Part shown: piece after piece, positions 1-7,994 of the stretch
Position numbering within the stretch: the first letter of the stretch is position 1
How the letters are laid out: every line of letters starts with the position of its first letter
DNA from: Idiomarina sp. MD25a
GTDB lineage: Bacteria > Pseudomonadota > Gammaproteobacteria > Enterobacterales > Alteromonadaceae
Assembly: GCF_001870515.1 (NCBI RefSeq)
Contig: NZ_MDGT01000001.1
Coordinates: 62,001 to 126,000 of the forward strand
DNA length: 64,000 nucleotides
Direction: 5' to 3'
Notes under the pieces: model-generated
The model's database searches: none
Told to the model about the DNA's origin: nothing
Seen by the model: only the letters and a program-made list of their open reading frames with translations
Position numbers and translations under genes: made by a program

Positions 1-1
1 C

Positions 2-841
2 TTCGGCACGCTGTTGATCGGTTGGGATAGTGGCTTTCATTATTTTCTACTGATGTTTGTACCCGCAATTTTTGTCAGTATGAGTTTAAAGCCCGCTATC
101 CTATCACTGTGTGGCTTGTGGATTTACTATGTCTCGCTCGATTTATTCGGTTGGTACTATCCGCCCATTCAGCCTATCCGCGGTGATGCATTGGTTTTGG
201 TGCACCTATTCAACTTAACCGTTGTTTTTGCAATGTTTGCCTACCTTGCACTCTATTATCTCAATAAGGTCAGTATCACACACGACAAGCTACGCTTTTT
301 TGCCACCACCGATCCTTTAACGCGGTTACGCAACCGTCGCCACATGTCTGAATTATTGAAACGTGCGGTGGAGAGCTATCAAAAAGAACAACGGCTTGTC
401 TCGGTATTATTGCTCGATCTCGACCACTTTAAGACAATTAACGATACTTATGGGCACGACGCAGGCGATAAGGTACTAAAAGTAGCAGCGGATATTCTTC
501 GCGACACCGCACGCGACCATGACAAGGTTTCTCGTTGGGGGGGTGAGGAGTTTTTGGTGTTTTTACCACGAACAAACTTAAATCACGCAGCCCAAGTTGC
601 TGAGCGCATTCGCAAAGCAATTGCAAAATATCCCTGGCACACAGTCATTAATGAGAAAATTACGTTGACCACCAGTATCGGAGTGAGTGAACTCAAACCC
701 GATGACTCGGTCAATACATTAGTAAAGCGTGCGGATGACGCACTGTATCGCGGCAAGGAAGCTGGTAGAAATTGGGTCGAACTCGAATCGGAGGCTTCAT
801 GTCGCAAACCAAAAGCAGCATCATCATCGCTATCGGACTGA
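2..841 (+). CDS. Diguanylate cyclase, membrane-anchored, 5' end outside window
   Basis: This gene makes the second messenger c-di-GMP from two GTP. The reading frame is open to the left edge of the window, so the N-terminus is missing; a TTG at 14 is in frame but nothing marks it as a real start. The visible part has three or four hydrophobic segments (about residues 8-85 counted from 14) followed by a GGDEF domain. The active-site motif reads GGEEF (residues 176-180), an active variant, and an RxxD inhibitory site (RDHD) sits five residues before it, so product inhibition is likely. The last 43 bases overlap the next gene, whose ribosome-binding site lies inside this one. Confidence 0.9.
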   Translation, partial: FGTLLIGWDSGFHYFLLMFVPAIFVSMSLKPAILSLCGLWIYYVSLDLFGWYYPPIQPIRGDALVLVHLFNLTVVFAMFAYLALYYLNKVSITHDKLRFFATTDPLTRLRNRRHMSELLKRAVESYQKEQRLVSVLLLDLDHFKTINDTYGHDAGDKVLKVAADILRDTARDHDKVSRWGGEEFLVFLPRTNLNHAAQVAERIRKAIAKYPWHTVINEKITLTTSIGVSELKPDDSVNTLVKRADDALYRGKEAGRNWVELESEASCRKPKAASSSLSD

Positions 842-1512
842 TCGTCAGTTGTGGGATACTTGGTACATTTTTTTCAAAAGGCTTAACCGACTTTCGATCA
901 ATGGATCGCAGTGTCACTGTGAAAGGGCTCTCTGAACGCGAGTATGTTGCCGACACCGTGATTTGGCCGATTCAATTTACCGCTGCCAGCAATCAGCTTT
1001 CGGATATTTATCAAACTATTGAACAAGGCAAGCAGCAAGTCAGCGAATTTCTAAAGGGTAAAGGGGTTAAAGCCGATGAGATTTCCGTCGCAGCTCCCTC
1101 GATCACCGATAAGTCGGCACAACGTTACGGCTCAGGCCAACCGGCTGAGTTTCGCTATACCGCCACCCAAACCATTACCGTGTATTCAACGCGCGTCGAA
1201 ACAATACGCGACATGATGAGTTCGCTATCGGAGTTAGGTAAACAGGGTATGGTGCTATCTACCGACGATTACCAAGCGCAACCTGAGTACCTATTCACCC
1301 GATTGAACGATGTGAAACCCGAAATGATAGAAGAAGCCACTAAGAACGCACGCGAAGTGGCAGAGAAGTTCGCCCAAGATAGCAATAGCGAGCTCGGCAA
1401 AATAAAAGATGCCCGCCAAGGCCTATTCAGTATTCAAGAACGTGACCGTCATAACCCACACCTTAAAAAAGTACGTGTCGTCTCAACGGTTGAATATTAC
1501 TTATCCGACTAG
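799..1512 (+). CDS. SIMPL domain protein (DUF541), membrane-anchored or secreted
   Basis: A 237-residue protein of the SIMPL/DUF541 family (BP26-like periplasmic or outer-membrane proteins), whose biochemical role is not established. One N-terminal hydrophobic segment (about residues 6-27) acts as signal or anchor, followed by the SIMPL domain with its typical SVTVKG opening. ATG 799 is preferred over an in-frame TTG at 772 because a GGAGG lies at 790-794. It overlaps the end of the upstream diguanylate cyclase, so the two are probably cotranscribed. Its stop codon interlocks with that of the convergent gene at 1509. Confidence 0.85.
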   Translation: MSQTKSSIIIAIGLIVSCGILGTFFSKGLTDFRSMDRSVTVKGLSEREYVADTVIWPIQFTAASNQLSDIYQTIEQGKQQVSEFLKGKGVKADEISVAAPSITDKSAQRYGSGQPAEFRYTATQTITVYSTRVETIRDMMSSLSELGKQGMVLSTDDYQAQPEYLFTRLNDVKPEMIEEATKNAREVAEKFAQDSNSELGKIKDARQGLFSIQERDRHNPHLKKVRVVSTVEYYLSD

Positions 1513-2165
1513 TCAGCCGTTTCATCATTTTTAGGTCGAGGGCATTGTCCCTCGACATTCACTTCAACATAATTCATATCGAAGCATCGCAGATAAGATT
1601 CAACAATAGTTAAGTTAGGTGGCCACGGCACTTCAATCGGATTACCTTCAGCATCGCGCGGATCAAATCCCTCGGGGCGCGGAACGGCTTTTAGACGCGC
1701 TATTGCATCAACCAGTTTCGGTTTGTCCTTTTTAATAAATGCAATGGTCGCATCCATATAGGGGTTCCACCCGCTACGGTCCTGCTCGTCCGGTTTATAA
1801 CTCTGTCTAAATAAAGCAATCGCCGCCTCATTGTGACCTAACTCCGCATGCAGCTGGGCTTGATGTACACGGAGCGTGTGCTTCATACCGTCCGATAAGT
1901 CAGTTCGTTGTTGTTGATACGCCTCAATCAGTTTAACCGCTTCGGGCTTACAACCGGGTGTATCGGCAACGGCGCGCCAGCCCCCTTCAAAGTCTTGGTC
2001 AAAACTCATGAAATCTAACTCAAGCAGCGCTGCCTTGTTTTCAATGCATGTGGCTTGCGCCGCTTTCGCACCACTAGGTGCCAACATAATACTAACCAAT
2101 AAGAACTGAACGAAACGACTCATTACAAATAACCAAAGTTTATTTATTTTGTTTATCATTAGCAC
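1509..2165 (-). CDS. Hypothetical secreted protein
   Basis: A 218-residue protein that I do not recognise as a named family. An N-terminal hydrophobic stretch ending near APSGAKA looks like a Sec signal peptide. The rest is mainly helical, and the 'LHAELGHNEAAIALFRQ' part resembles a single TPR-like helical hairpin. Three or four cysteines remain in the predicted mature protein, compatible with periplasmic disulphides. An alternative start at 2123 (MSRFVQ) would give a more conventional signal peptide; I kept 2165 because a purine-rich GAAAGAG precedes it. It is convergent with the SIMPL gene and shares 4 bases with it. Confidence 0.65.
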   Translation of the reverse strand: MLMINKINKLWLFVMSRFVQFLLVSIMLAPSGAKAAQATCIENKAALLELDFMSFDQDFEGGWRAVADTPGCKPEAVKLIEAYQQQRTDLSDGMKHTLRVHQAQLHAELGHNEAAIALFRQSYKPDEQDRSGWNPYMDATIAFIKKDKPKLVDAIARLKAVPRPEGFDPRDAEGNPIEVPWPPNLTIVESYLRCFDMNYVEVNVEGQCPRPKNDETAD

Positions 2166-2291
2166 TCTTTCGACCCCATCTCAAGCGCCTCACATCGGCA
2201 GTTTATTGATTCACATCAACGCGTGATAAGGCGTTTAGCAGTAACCTGCGAGCATTTAGCTCCGCACGTAACTGGATCAGCACCTTAAACT

Positions 2292-3587
2292 ATGTCGATG
2301 TATAAAAGCCCCGAACTACTCGCGCCAGCCGGTAACCCCACCGCCATGAAAATCGCTTTTGCTTACGGTGCAGATGCGGTTTATGCGGGCGAGCCACGCT
2401 ACAGCTTACGGGTAAGAAACAACAGCTTTACCTTGGCAAATCTAGGTGAGTCTATCGACTACGCCCACAAACTGGGTAAACGTTTCTATGTCGTGGTCAA
2501 CATCGCACCGCATAACGCAAAACTGACGCAGTTTGTTGAACACATGGAGCAGGTGGTTGCTCTACAGCCTGATGCATTAATCGTCTCAGATCCGGGTATC
2601 GTGATGTTGCTGCGTCAGCACTTCCCTGGGCAGGCACTGCACTTATCTGTGCAAGCGAACACCGTGAACTGGGCGGCACTCAAGTTCTGGCAACAACAGG
2701 GCATCGAGCGGGTTATCCTTTCTCGCGAACTGTCTTTGCAAGAGATCAAAGAAATGCGCGAGCACGTGCCTGATATGGAGCTTGAGGTATTCGTCCACGG
2801 CGCTCTATGCATGGCTTATTCGGGTCGCTGTTTACTCTCCGGTTACACCAATAAACGTGACCCCAACCAAGGCGCATGCACCAACGCATGCCGTTGGAAG
2901 TATCACACACAATCTGCACAGCAAGATGAAGTGGGCCAATATATACCGGACCCCATCTTAGTCGCCGATCCTCAACGTCCCGATGAGCCCATGTTACTCG
3001 ACGAAGATATTCATGGCAGTTATCTCATGAACTCTAAAGATCTCCGTGCCGTTGATTTAGTCGAACCGCTGACGCAAATGGGTGTTCACTCGCTGAAGAT
3101 TGAAGGTCGGACCAAGTCCGACTATTACGTCGCACGTACAACCCAAGTCTACCGGCGTGCGATTGATGATGCCGTAGCGGGCAAGCCGTTCAACCCGCAA
3201 CTGCTCAATGCGCTCGATGGTATGGCGAACCGTGGTTTTACTCATGGCTTCTTACAACGTCACAGCGCACAGTCACTGCAGAACTACGAACGCGCTCATA
3301 GTGAAGGAAAAGAGCAACTTGTCGGGCAGCTACTCGCAAGCGACCACCAAGACGCCTACCTTATTGATGTAAAAAATGCATTCTCGGTGGGCGATGAACT
3401 TTTACTCATCACGCCAAAAGGTAACTATCCACTTCAAGTCACTGAGCTTGTGGATAACAAGGGAACACCACTTTTACGAGCACCGGGCTCGGGTTATCAA
3501 GTCTATGTTCCTGCTGAAGTCGCTATCGACTCAGTAGATAGACCCATGTGTTTTCTGATAAAAAGGAGCGAGCATGATCACCATTAA
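2292..3587 (+). CDS. trhP: tRNA 5-hydroxyuridine formation protein TrhP (U32 peptidase family)
   Basis: A 431-residue homologue of E. coli YegQ/TrhP, which is needed to hydroxylate U34 of tRNAs on the way to 5-methoxy- or carboxymethoxy-uridine. The U32 core begins at once with ELLAPAG and the strongly conserved YGADAVYAG and RYSLRVRNNSF blocks. Four cysteines (in CMAYSGRC and CTNAC) match the family's probable iron-sulfur ligands. Length is close to the E. coli protein. A second ATG at 2298 is also possible; neither has a strong ribosome-binding site. Its last 14 bases overlap a ferredoxin gene, a plausible electron partner. Confidence 0.9.
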   Translation: MSMYKSPELLAPAGNPTAMKIAFAYGADAVYAGEPRYSLRVRNNSFTLANLGESIDYAHKLGKRFYVVVNIAPHNAKLTQFVEHMEQVVALQPDALIVSDPGIVMLLRQHFPGQALHLSVQANTVNWAALKFWQQQGIERVILSRELSLQEIKEMREHVPDMELEVFVHGALCMAYSGRCLLSGYTNKRDPNQGACTNACRWKYHTQSAQQDEVGQYIPDPILVADPQRPDEPMLLDEDIHGSYLMNSKDLRAVDLVEPLTQMGVHSLKIEGRTKSDYYVARTTQVYRRAIDDAVAGKPFNPQLLNALDGMANRGFTHGFLQRHSAQSLQNYERAHSEGKEQLVGQLLASDHQDAYLIDVKNAFSVGDELLLITPKGNYPLQVTELVDNKGTPLLRAPGSGYQVYVPAEVAIDSVDRPMCFLIKRSEHDHH

Positions 3588-3762
3588 CGAAGACTGCATC
3601 AACTGCGATATGTGCGTACCTGAGTGCCCGGTCGAAGCGATCGAGATGGGTGACGAGCATTACGAAATTAAGCAGTCGTTATGTGTCGAATGCGAAGGTT
3701 TCTATCCTGAGCCCAGCTGTTATGCAGTATGTCCGGTCGATGCAGTGGACATCGGCAAGTAA
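3574..3762 (+). CDS. yfhL: YfhL family 4Fe-4S dicluster ferredoxin
   Basis: A 62-residue ferredoxin. The first cluster motif is CINCDMCVPEC followed by P; the second is the longer YfhL-type arrangement with cysteines in CVEC, SCYAVCP. It should carry single electrons in the cytoplasm. The start lies inside the 3' end of trhP (14-base overlap) behind AAAAGGAG, so translation is probably coupled. As far as I recall, the two genes are unlinked in E. coli, so the fusion-like arrangement here is informative about function: I infer that this ferredoxin serves TrhP or the iron-sulfur supply it needs. Confidence 0.92.
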   Translation: MITINEDCINCDMCVPECPVEAIEMGDEHYEIKQSLCVECEGFYPEPSCYAVCPVDAVDIGK

Positions 3763-3819
3763 AAAACAGCGAAATTTGCTATGCTTTGCAGCCAAGAACA
3801 TGAATTAAGGGGCATCGCC

Positions 3820-4449
3820 ATGGGATTACAGGTCATTAAGCATCCGCTTGTACAGCATAAGCTTGGATTAATGCGTAAACACGGGATCTCGACCAAGAGC
3901 TTCCGCGAACTTGCCAATGAAATCAGTACGTTACTCACCTACGAGGCGACCAGTGACTTTATGCTGGAGCCACATACCATTGACGGCTGGAATGAAACAC
4001 CTATTGAGGTCGAGCAACTTAAAGGTAAAAAAGTCACGGTAGTCCCCATTCTACGCGCAGGTATGGGCATGCTGGATGGCGTCACCACACTCATCCCCAG
4101 CGCAAAAGTTAGTGTTGTCGGCTTATACCGTAATGAGGAAACGTTAGAGCCCGTCAGTTATTTCGATAAATTCGTTAACGACATCGGCCAGCGCATCGCC
4201 CTGGTGATCGACCCGATGCTCGCTACTGGCGGCAGTATGATTGCCACCCTCGACATGCTCAAGCAACAAGGCTGTAAGGACATTCGCGTACTCGTGTTGG
4301 TGGCGGCACCCGAAGGCGTTGAAGCCGTATTGGCCAAGCATCCCGATGTACGAATTTTTACTGCATCACTCGATGACAAGCTCAATGAGCAGGGCTATAT
4401 CATCCCGGGGCTGGGCGATGCCGGGGATAAAATTTTTGGTACCCGTTAG
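3820..4449 (+). CDS. upp: Uracil phosphoribosyltransferase
   Basis: Converts uracil and PRPP to UMP in pyrimidine salvage. The 209-residue protein has the family opening ([15 protein letters not shown]), the ILRAGMGM block and the PRPP-binding loop [11 protein letters not shown], and ends with the uracil-binding region PGLGDAGD. The start is set by AAGGGG at 3807-3812 and the match to family length; an in-frame ATG at 3781 would add 13 unrelated residues. No uracil permease gene follows, unlike the common upp-uraA arrangement. Confidence 0.97.
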   Translation: MGLQVIKHPLVQHKLGLMRKHGISTKSFRELANEISTLLTYEATSDFMLEPHTIDGWNETPIEVEQLKGKKVTVVPILRAGMGMLDGVTTLIPSAKVSVVGLYRNEETLEPVSYFDKFVNDIGQRIALVIDPMLATGGSMIATLDMLKQQGCKDIRVLVLVAAPEGVEAVLAKHPDVRIFTASLDDKLNEQGYIIPGLGDAGDKIFGTR

Positions 4450-4511
4450 TCTTCTAGACGACGGCCACAAGCGATCTATACTGATGAGATATGCCTGCTT
4501 AGGAGCCAAGA

Positions 4512-4859
4512 ATGAGTGCCACTAAAATTAATTATATTGAAATGCCTGCAAGCGATATCGCCGCAACTAAGCAGTTTTTCAATGACGCCTTCGGTTGGGA
4601 GTATATCGACTATGGTCCCGATTACGCGGCTATTAAAAATGCCGGTGTTGATGGCGGCTTCTACAGTGCGCCTCTAAAAGCGCAAACGGCACAAGGCAGC
4701 GTATTGGTGGTACTGTACAGTCCCGACTTACAAAAGAGTCTACATGCCGTCGAACAGGCAGGCGGTGAAATCATTAAGCCCATTTTCAGCTTTCCAGGCG
4801 GTCATCGATTTCACTTCACCTGCCCCAGCGGCAATGAATATGCGGTTTGGTCGGAGTAG
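4512..4859 (+). CDS. VOC family protein (glyoxalase/bleomycin-resistance fold)
   Basis: A 115-residue single-module vicinal-oxygen-chelate protein. The IEMPASDIAATKQFFNDAFG opening is characteristic of the CFP32-like VOC subgroup, and the C-terminal HRFHFTCPSGNEYAVW carries the second half of the fold. Substrate is unknown; metal ligands cannot be assigned with confidence. A good AGGAG at 4501-4505 precedes the ATG. It lies between upp and ppiC in the same direction and may be cotranscribed with them. Confidence 0.85.
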   Translation: MSATKINYIEMPASDIAATKQFFNDAFGWEYIDYGPDYAAIKNAGVDGGFYSAPLKAQTAQGSVLVVLYSPDLQKSLHAVEQAGGEIIKPIFSFPGGHRFHFTCPSGNEYAVWSE

Positions 4860-4910
4860 TCCGTACAAGCTGTGATAAACTGATCAACGTATCAGTAAAG
4901 GAGAAATCTC

Positions 4911-5189
4911 ATGGCACGTGCGCATGCATTACACATTTTGGTTAAAACCAAGCCCGAAGCCGAAGAGCTAAAAAAGCAGCTCGCCAACGGCGCAAAATTT
5001 GCCGACTTAGCGCGTAAACATTCACTCTGTCCGTCAGGCAAACAGGGTGGCGACTTAGGCGAGTTCCGTCGCGGTGAAATGGTACCTGCCTTTGACAAGG
5101 TGGTATTCGGTCAACCGACACTAGAAGTACATGGTCCCGTTAAAACCGCATTTGGTTACCATCTTATTAAAACACTCTCGCGCGGCTAA
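4911..5189 (+). CDS. ppiC: Peptidyl-prolyl cis-trans isomerase C (parvulin)
   Basis: A 92-residue single-domain parvulin, essentially the length of E. coli PpiC (93). Family motifs are all visible: HILVK near residue 8, [27 protein letters not shown] and the closing FGYHLIK. There is no signal peptide, so it acts in the cytoplasm on proline bonds of folding proteins. AAAGGAG precedes the ATG by about seven bases. Confidence 0.96.
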   Translation: MARAHALHILVKTKPEAEELKKQLANGAKFADLARKHSLCPSGKQGGDLGEFRRGEMVPAFDKVVFGQPTLEVHGPVKTAFGYHLIKTLSRG

Positions 5190-5207
5190 ACCGCACTATA
5201 TGAGTGA

Positions 5208-6434
5208 TTACCCAGGGCGGCCATCCGCTCTGGGGCTTCGCAAGATGTTCTGATACACACCAACAAAACAACCATAGCTCAACATCCATCCCAGTGCCGC
5301 AACCAATAACCAACTGAACGTAGCCTCGGGCATCACCACAATACCCACAACACGGGCTAACGCAGCCAGTACTATTAGCAAGAACGCAACAGACATCACG
5401 GGTTTAGATTTTAGCGGGCGTCCGCTATGGCCGAGTGAGATACGTGCCATCATCGCCAAAATCAGGCTACCCATTGCACCGACGGTTAACGCATGCAGTG
5501 CTGTACTTTTGGCAAGCTGAATATGAGTCGCCAATAAACCTGCACTTTGCGCGTAATAGATAGCAAGCAAGCCCAACCCAACAGGAATAAACGCATAAGC
5601 GCCATGCAGGGACCATACTAACGGCACGCGCCAAGTTATCCATGGGCGCCAGCGCAACCAGCGGATAGTGTGGAACACACAGGCGAACGCAAACAATAAG
5701 GCAAGCACAGCGCCCGGTAACACTCCATCTAGACTGAACAAAAACACCACCGCGATCAGCCACGAGCAACCCAAAGCAGCACGTTCTAACCAAGGCCAAG
5801 CGCTTACCCGAGCAGTACCGGTGCCATTTGCAGTAAACATGGGTATGACACGCCCACCGATCACACTCATCAACAGGGTAATTAAAAATACCGCAGCATA
5901 AGCGCCCTGCACCTGCCACGCATACTGCTCAAACCAAAGCCCCGCGTGCATCATCGCATTTGTCGCGGTGAGTAACAGTAAAATAGGCACAAAGAATAAG
6001 TTACGGGTTTGATTCACATTAAGCAGCAGACGCGTAAACAACAGCGCCGCTATTGGCATTACGCTTAAATCAATAAGGATGACAGCAAGTGCAGGCAAAT
6101 AGGTACCAAACAGCAACGCCAACCTTGCTAAGCTCCAAAGCATGACGAGGACAAACAATGTCTTACCATGAGTAGCGCGCTGCCCCGTCCAGTTTTGTAC
6201 TGCGGTTAGTAAAAAACCGAGAATAATTGCAGTAACAAACCCAAATAGCATTTCGTGAGCGTGCCAAAACAGTATATTGCCGTAGACAGGTAGTGAGACC
6301 CAGCCGCCAAGCATCGCTATCCACAGACCAACCGCAACAATGCTAAAGCTCGCGCCGAATAAAAAGAAAGGTCGAAATGCCTGGCGCAGTAGCGGCGTCA
6401 GGCGCATTTCCTGTTCCATTTGTGTCACTTGCAT
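5208..6434 (-). CDS. NnrS family multi-pass membrane protein
   Basis: A 408-residue NnrS homologue with about twelve hydrophobic segments. NnrS proteins are haem- and copper-containing inner-membrane proteins linked to defence against nitrosative stress, often next to nitrite or nitric-oxide reductase genes. Typical features seen are the RQAFRPFFLFGA opening, FWHAHEMLFGF (with conserved histidines) near residue 80, HAGLWFE and GHSGRPL near the C-terminus. The start follows AAGGAG. No denitrification gene or NsrR/NnrR site was found nearby, so the link to nitric oxide is by family only. Confidence 0.9.
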   Translation of the reverse strand: MQVTQMEQEMRLTPLLRQAFRPFFLFGASFSIVAVGLWIAMLGGWVSLPVYGNILFWHAHEMLFGFVTAIILGFLLTAVQNWTGQRATHGKTLFVLVMLWSLARLALLFGTYLPALAVILIDLSVMPIAALLFTRLLLNVNQTRNLFFVPILLLLTATNAMMHAGLWFEQYAWQVQGAYAAVFLITLLMSVIGGRVIPMFTANGTGTARVSAWPWLERAALGCSWLIAVVFLFSLDGVLPGAVLALLFAFACVFHTIRWLRWRPWITWRVPLVWSLHGAYAFIPVGLGLLAIYYAQSAGLLATHIQLAKSTALHALTVGAMGSLILAMMARISLGHSGRPLKSKPVMSVAFLLIVLAALARVVGIVVMPEATFSWLLVAALGWMLSYGCFVGVYQNILRSPRADGRPG

Positions 6435-6514
6435 GGATTACTCCTTGTTTGGCTATTTTAGCCCTATAGAGTAATCATACATTTAAAATGTATTTTAAAG
6501 CCAGTCGAAATAGA

Positions 6515-6964
6515 TTAGCGAGTGAGCTGTGTCAAAATCCGGTCGAGTTGGTTCGCAAACGCCATCTTATCGCGGGCATGCAAAGGGGGAGGACCTCCGG
6601 TATGTTCACCGCTGCTGCGCATGGTATCCATAAAATCGCGCATATTAAGACGCCCACCGATATTTTCTTTGGTGTACAGTTCGCCTCTTGGGCTCAGCGC
6701 TTGCCCCCCTTTTTTGATCACATCCGCCGCCAACGGGATATCTGCGGTGATCACTAAATCGCCAGCCTCGCAGCGTTCAGCAATTTCGTTATCCGCCACA
6801 TCAAACCCCGACTCCACGCGCACTGAGCGAATGAACTTAGAGGGCGGCACGCGCAACGCTTGGTTAGCGACCAAAATAAGCGGCACCTGCTTGCGCTCAG
6901 CGGCGCGATACAAAATCTCTTTTATGACCGTCGGACACGCATCGGCGTCCACCCAAATATTCAT
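6515..6964 (-). CDS. yaiI: YaiI/YqxD family protein (UPF0178, DUF188)
   Basis: A 149-residue member of the PIN-like DUF188 family. The hallmark start [11 protein letters not shown], the [11 protein letters not shown] segment and the [12 protein letters not shown] block are all present; the conserved acidic residues suggest a metal-dependent nuclease fold, but no activity is established. It stands alone between two oppositely oriented genes. Confidence 0.93.
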   Translation of the reverse strand: MNIWVDADACPTVIKEILYRAAERKQVPLILVANQALRVPPSKFIRSVRVESGFDVADNEIAERCEAGDLVITADIPLAADVIKKGGQALSPRGELYTKENIGGRLNMRDFMDTMRSSGEHTGGPPPLHARDKMAFANQLDRILTQLTR

Positions 6965-7071
6965 ATCCGTTCATCACTCACTAATAAAAGATGGAAAGCA
7001 TAGACAGACGGGCTAATCTAAGCAAACATAAGGTTTTAGAACAATCATACTAACAAAATCTAAGGCGGCTT

Positions 7072-7968
7072 ATGAATAAACCTGCATTTGCAGCCCTTGC
7101 CGAATATATGGATCTGCTCCTTGATGCCATTTGCGTTGTGGATCCAGACCACCGCTTTAGTTACCTCAGCCCAGGCGCCAAACGCGTGTTTGGTTATGAG
7201 CCTGAAGAAATGATTGGCCGTTCAATGTTTGACTTTATGCACCCGGATCATCATGCCGAGACGCTGTTGCGTGCCGAGCAGGTCAATAATGGACGGGACG
7301 TGCTACATTTTGAAAATCGCTACATCCATAAAGACGGCTCAGTCATTTATTTACACTGGACAGCACGCTGGTCCGAAAAAGACCAAATGCGTATCGGTGT
7401 GGCACGCGATATCACTGCACAGCGAGCGTTGGAACACGAACGCGAAGCACTTATCGAGCGGCTAGAGCACATGGCGCTCACCGACTCCCTGACTCAACTC
7501 CCTAACCGAGCGTTATTTTATGACCGCGTGCGTACCGCACAAGCGCGTGCAGAGCGTGATGCCGGTGGGCTCGCGATACTCTATCTCGATCTCGATAAGT
7601 TCAAAGAGGTTAACGACCATTACGGTCATGCCACGGGCGATGAATTATTAAAAGCAGTCGCCACTCGGATTCAATCCGCGATCCGTAATACCGATACCGC
7701 AGCACGCTTAGGTGGAGACGAGTTTGTGGTGTTGGTGGATGCTTCACATACCCGACGACTCGATAGTGCGATTGATAAGGTGGTGAATAAGATCCAGGCT
7801 GCGTTAAAGCCACCCCACATCATGAAACATGGGTCGTTAGCCATTACTGCCAGCATTGGCGTGGCCATGTGGCCCGAGCACGGTCACAGCATTGAGCAAC
7901 TGCTACATCACGCCGATCAAGCCATGTATAACGCCAAACGGCGGGGAGGAAACAGCGTTGCTGTATAG
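7072..7968 (+). CDS. PAS-GGDEF diguanylate cyclase
   Basis: A 298-residue soluble sensor cyclase. A PAS domain (about residues 10-130, with GRSMFDFMHPDH and a PAC-like WSEKDQMRIGVARDIT end) is joined by a short coiled linker to a GGDEF domain. The active site is an intact RLGGDEF near residue 215, and an RxxD inhibitory site (RNTD) sits five residues upstream, so it is probably catalytically active and feedback-inhibited. The PAS ligand is not predictable. It is a single-gene unit, convergent with the DUF885 gene. Confidence 0.93.
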   Translation: MNKPAFAALAEYMDLLLDAICVVDPDHRFSYLSPGAKRVFGYEPEEMIGRSMFDFMHPDHHAETLLRAEQVNNGRDVLHFENRYIHKDGSVIYLHWTARWSEKDQMRIGVARDITAQRALEHEREALIERLEHMALTDSLTQLPNRALFYDRVRTAQARAERDAGGLAILYLDLDKFKEVNDHYGHATGDELLKAVATRIQSAIRNTDTAARLGGDEFVVLVDASHTRRLDSAIDKVVNKIQAALKPPHIMKHGSLAITASIGVAMWPEHGHSIEQLLHHADQAMYNAKRRGGNSVAV

Positions 7969-7994
7969 CCAACAACGCTGCTGATTAAGCTTAA

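Noticed and set aside
1535-1556. GTCGAGGG-N6-CCCTCGAC palindrome, possible REP or terminator
   Set aside because: It lies inside the coding 3' end of the gene at 1509-2165, has no GTAG head and no T-run on either strand.
5467-5919. 150-codon minus-strand frame within the NnrS gene
   Set aside because: Overlaps the well-supported NnrS frame and is rich in Cys/Trp/Arg as expected for an out-of-frame shadow.
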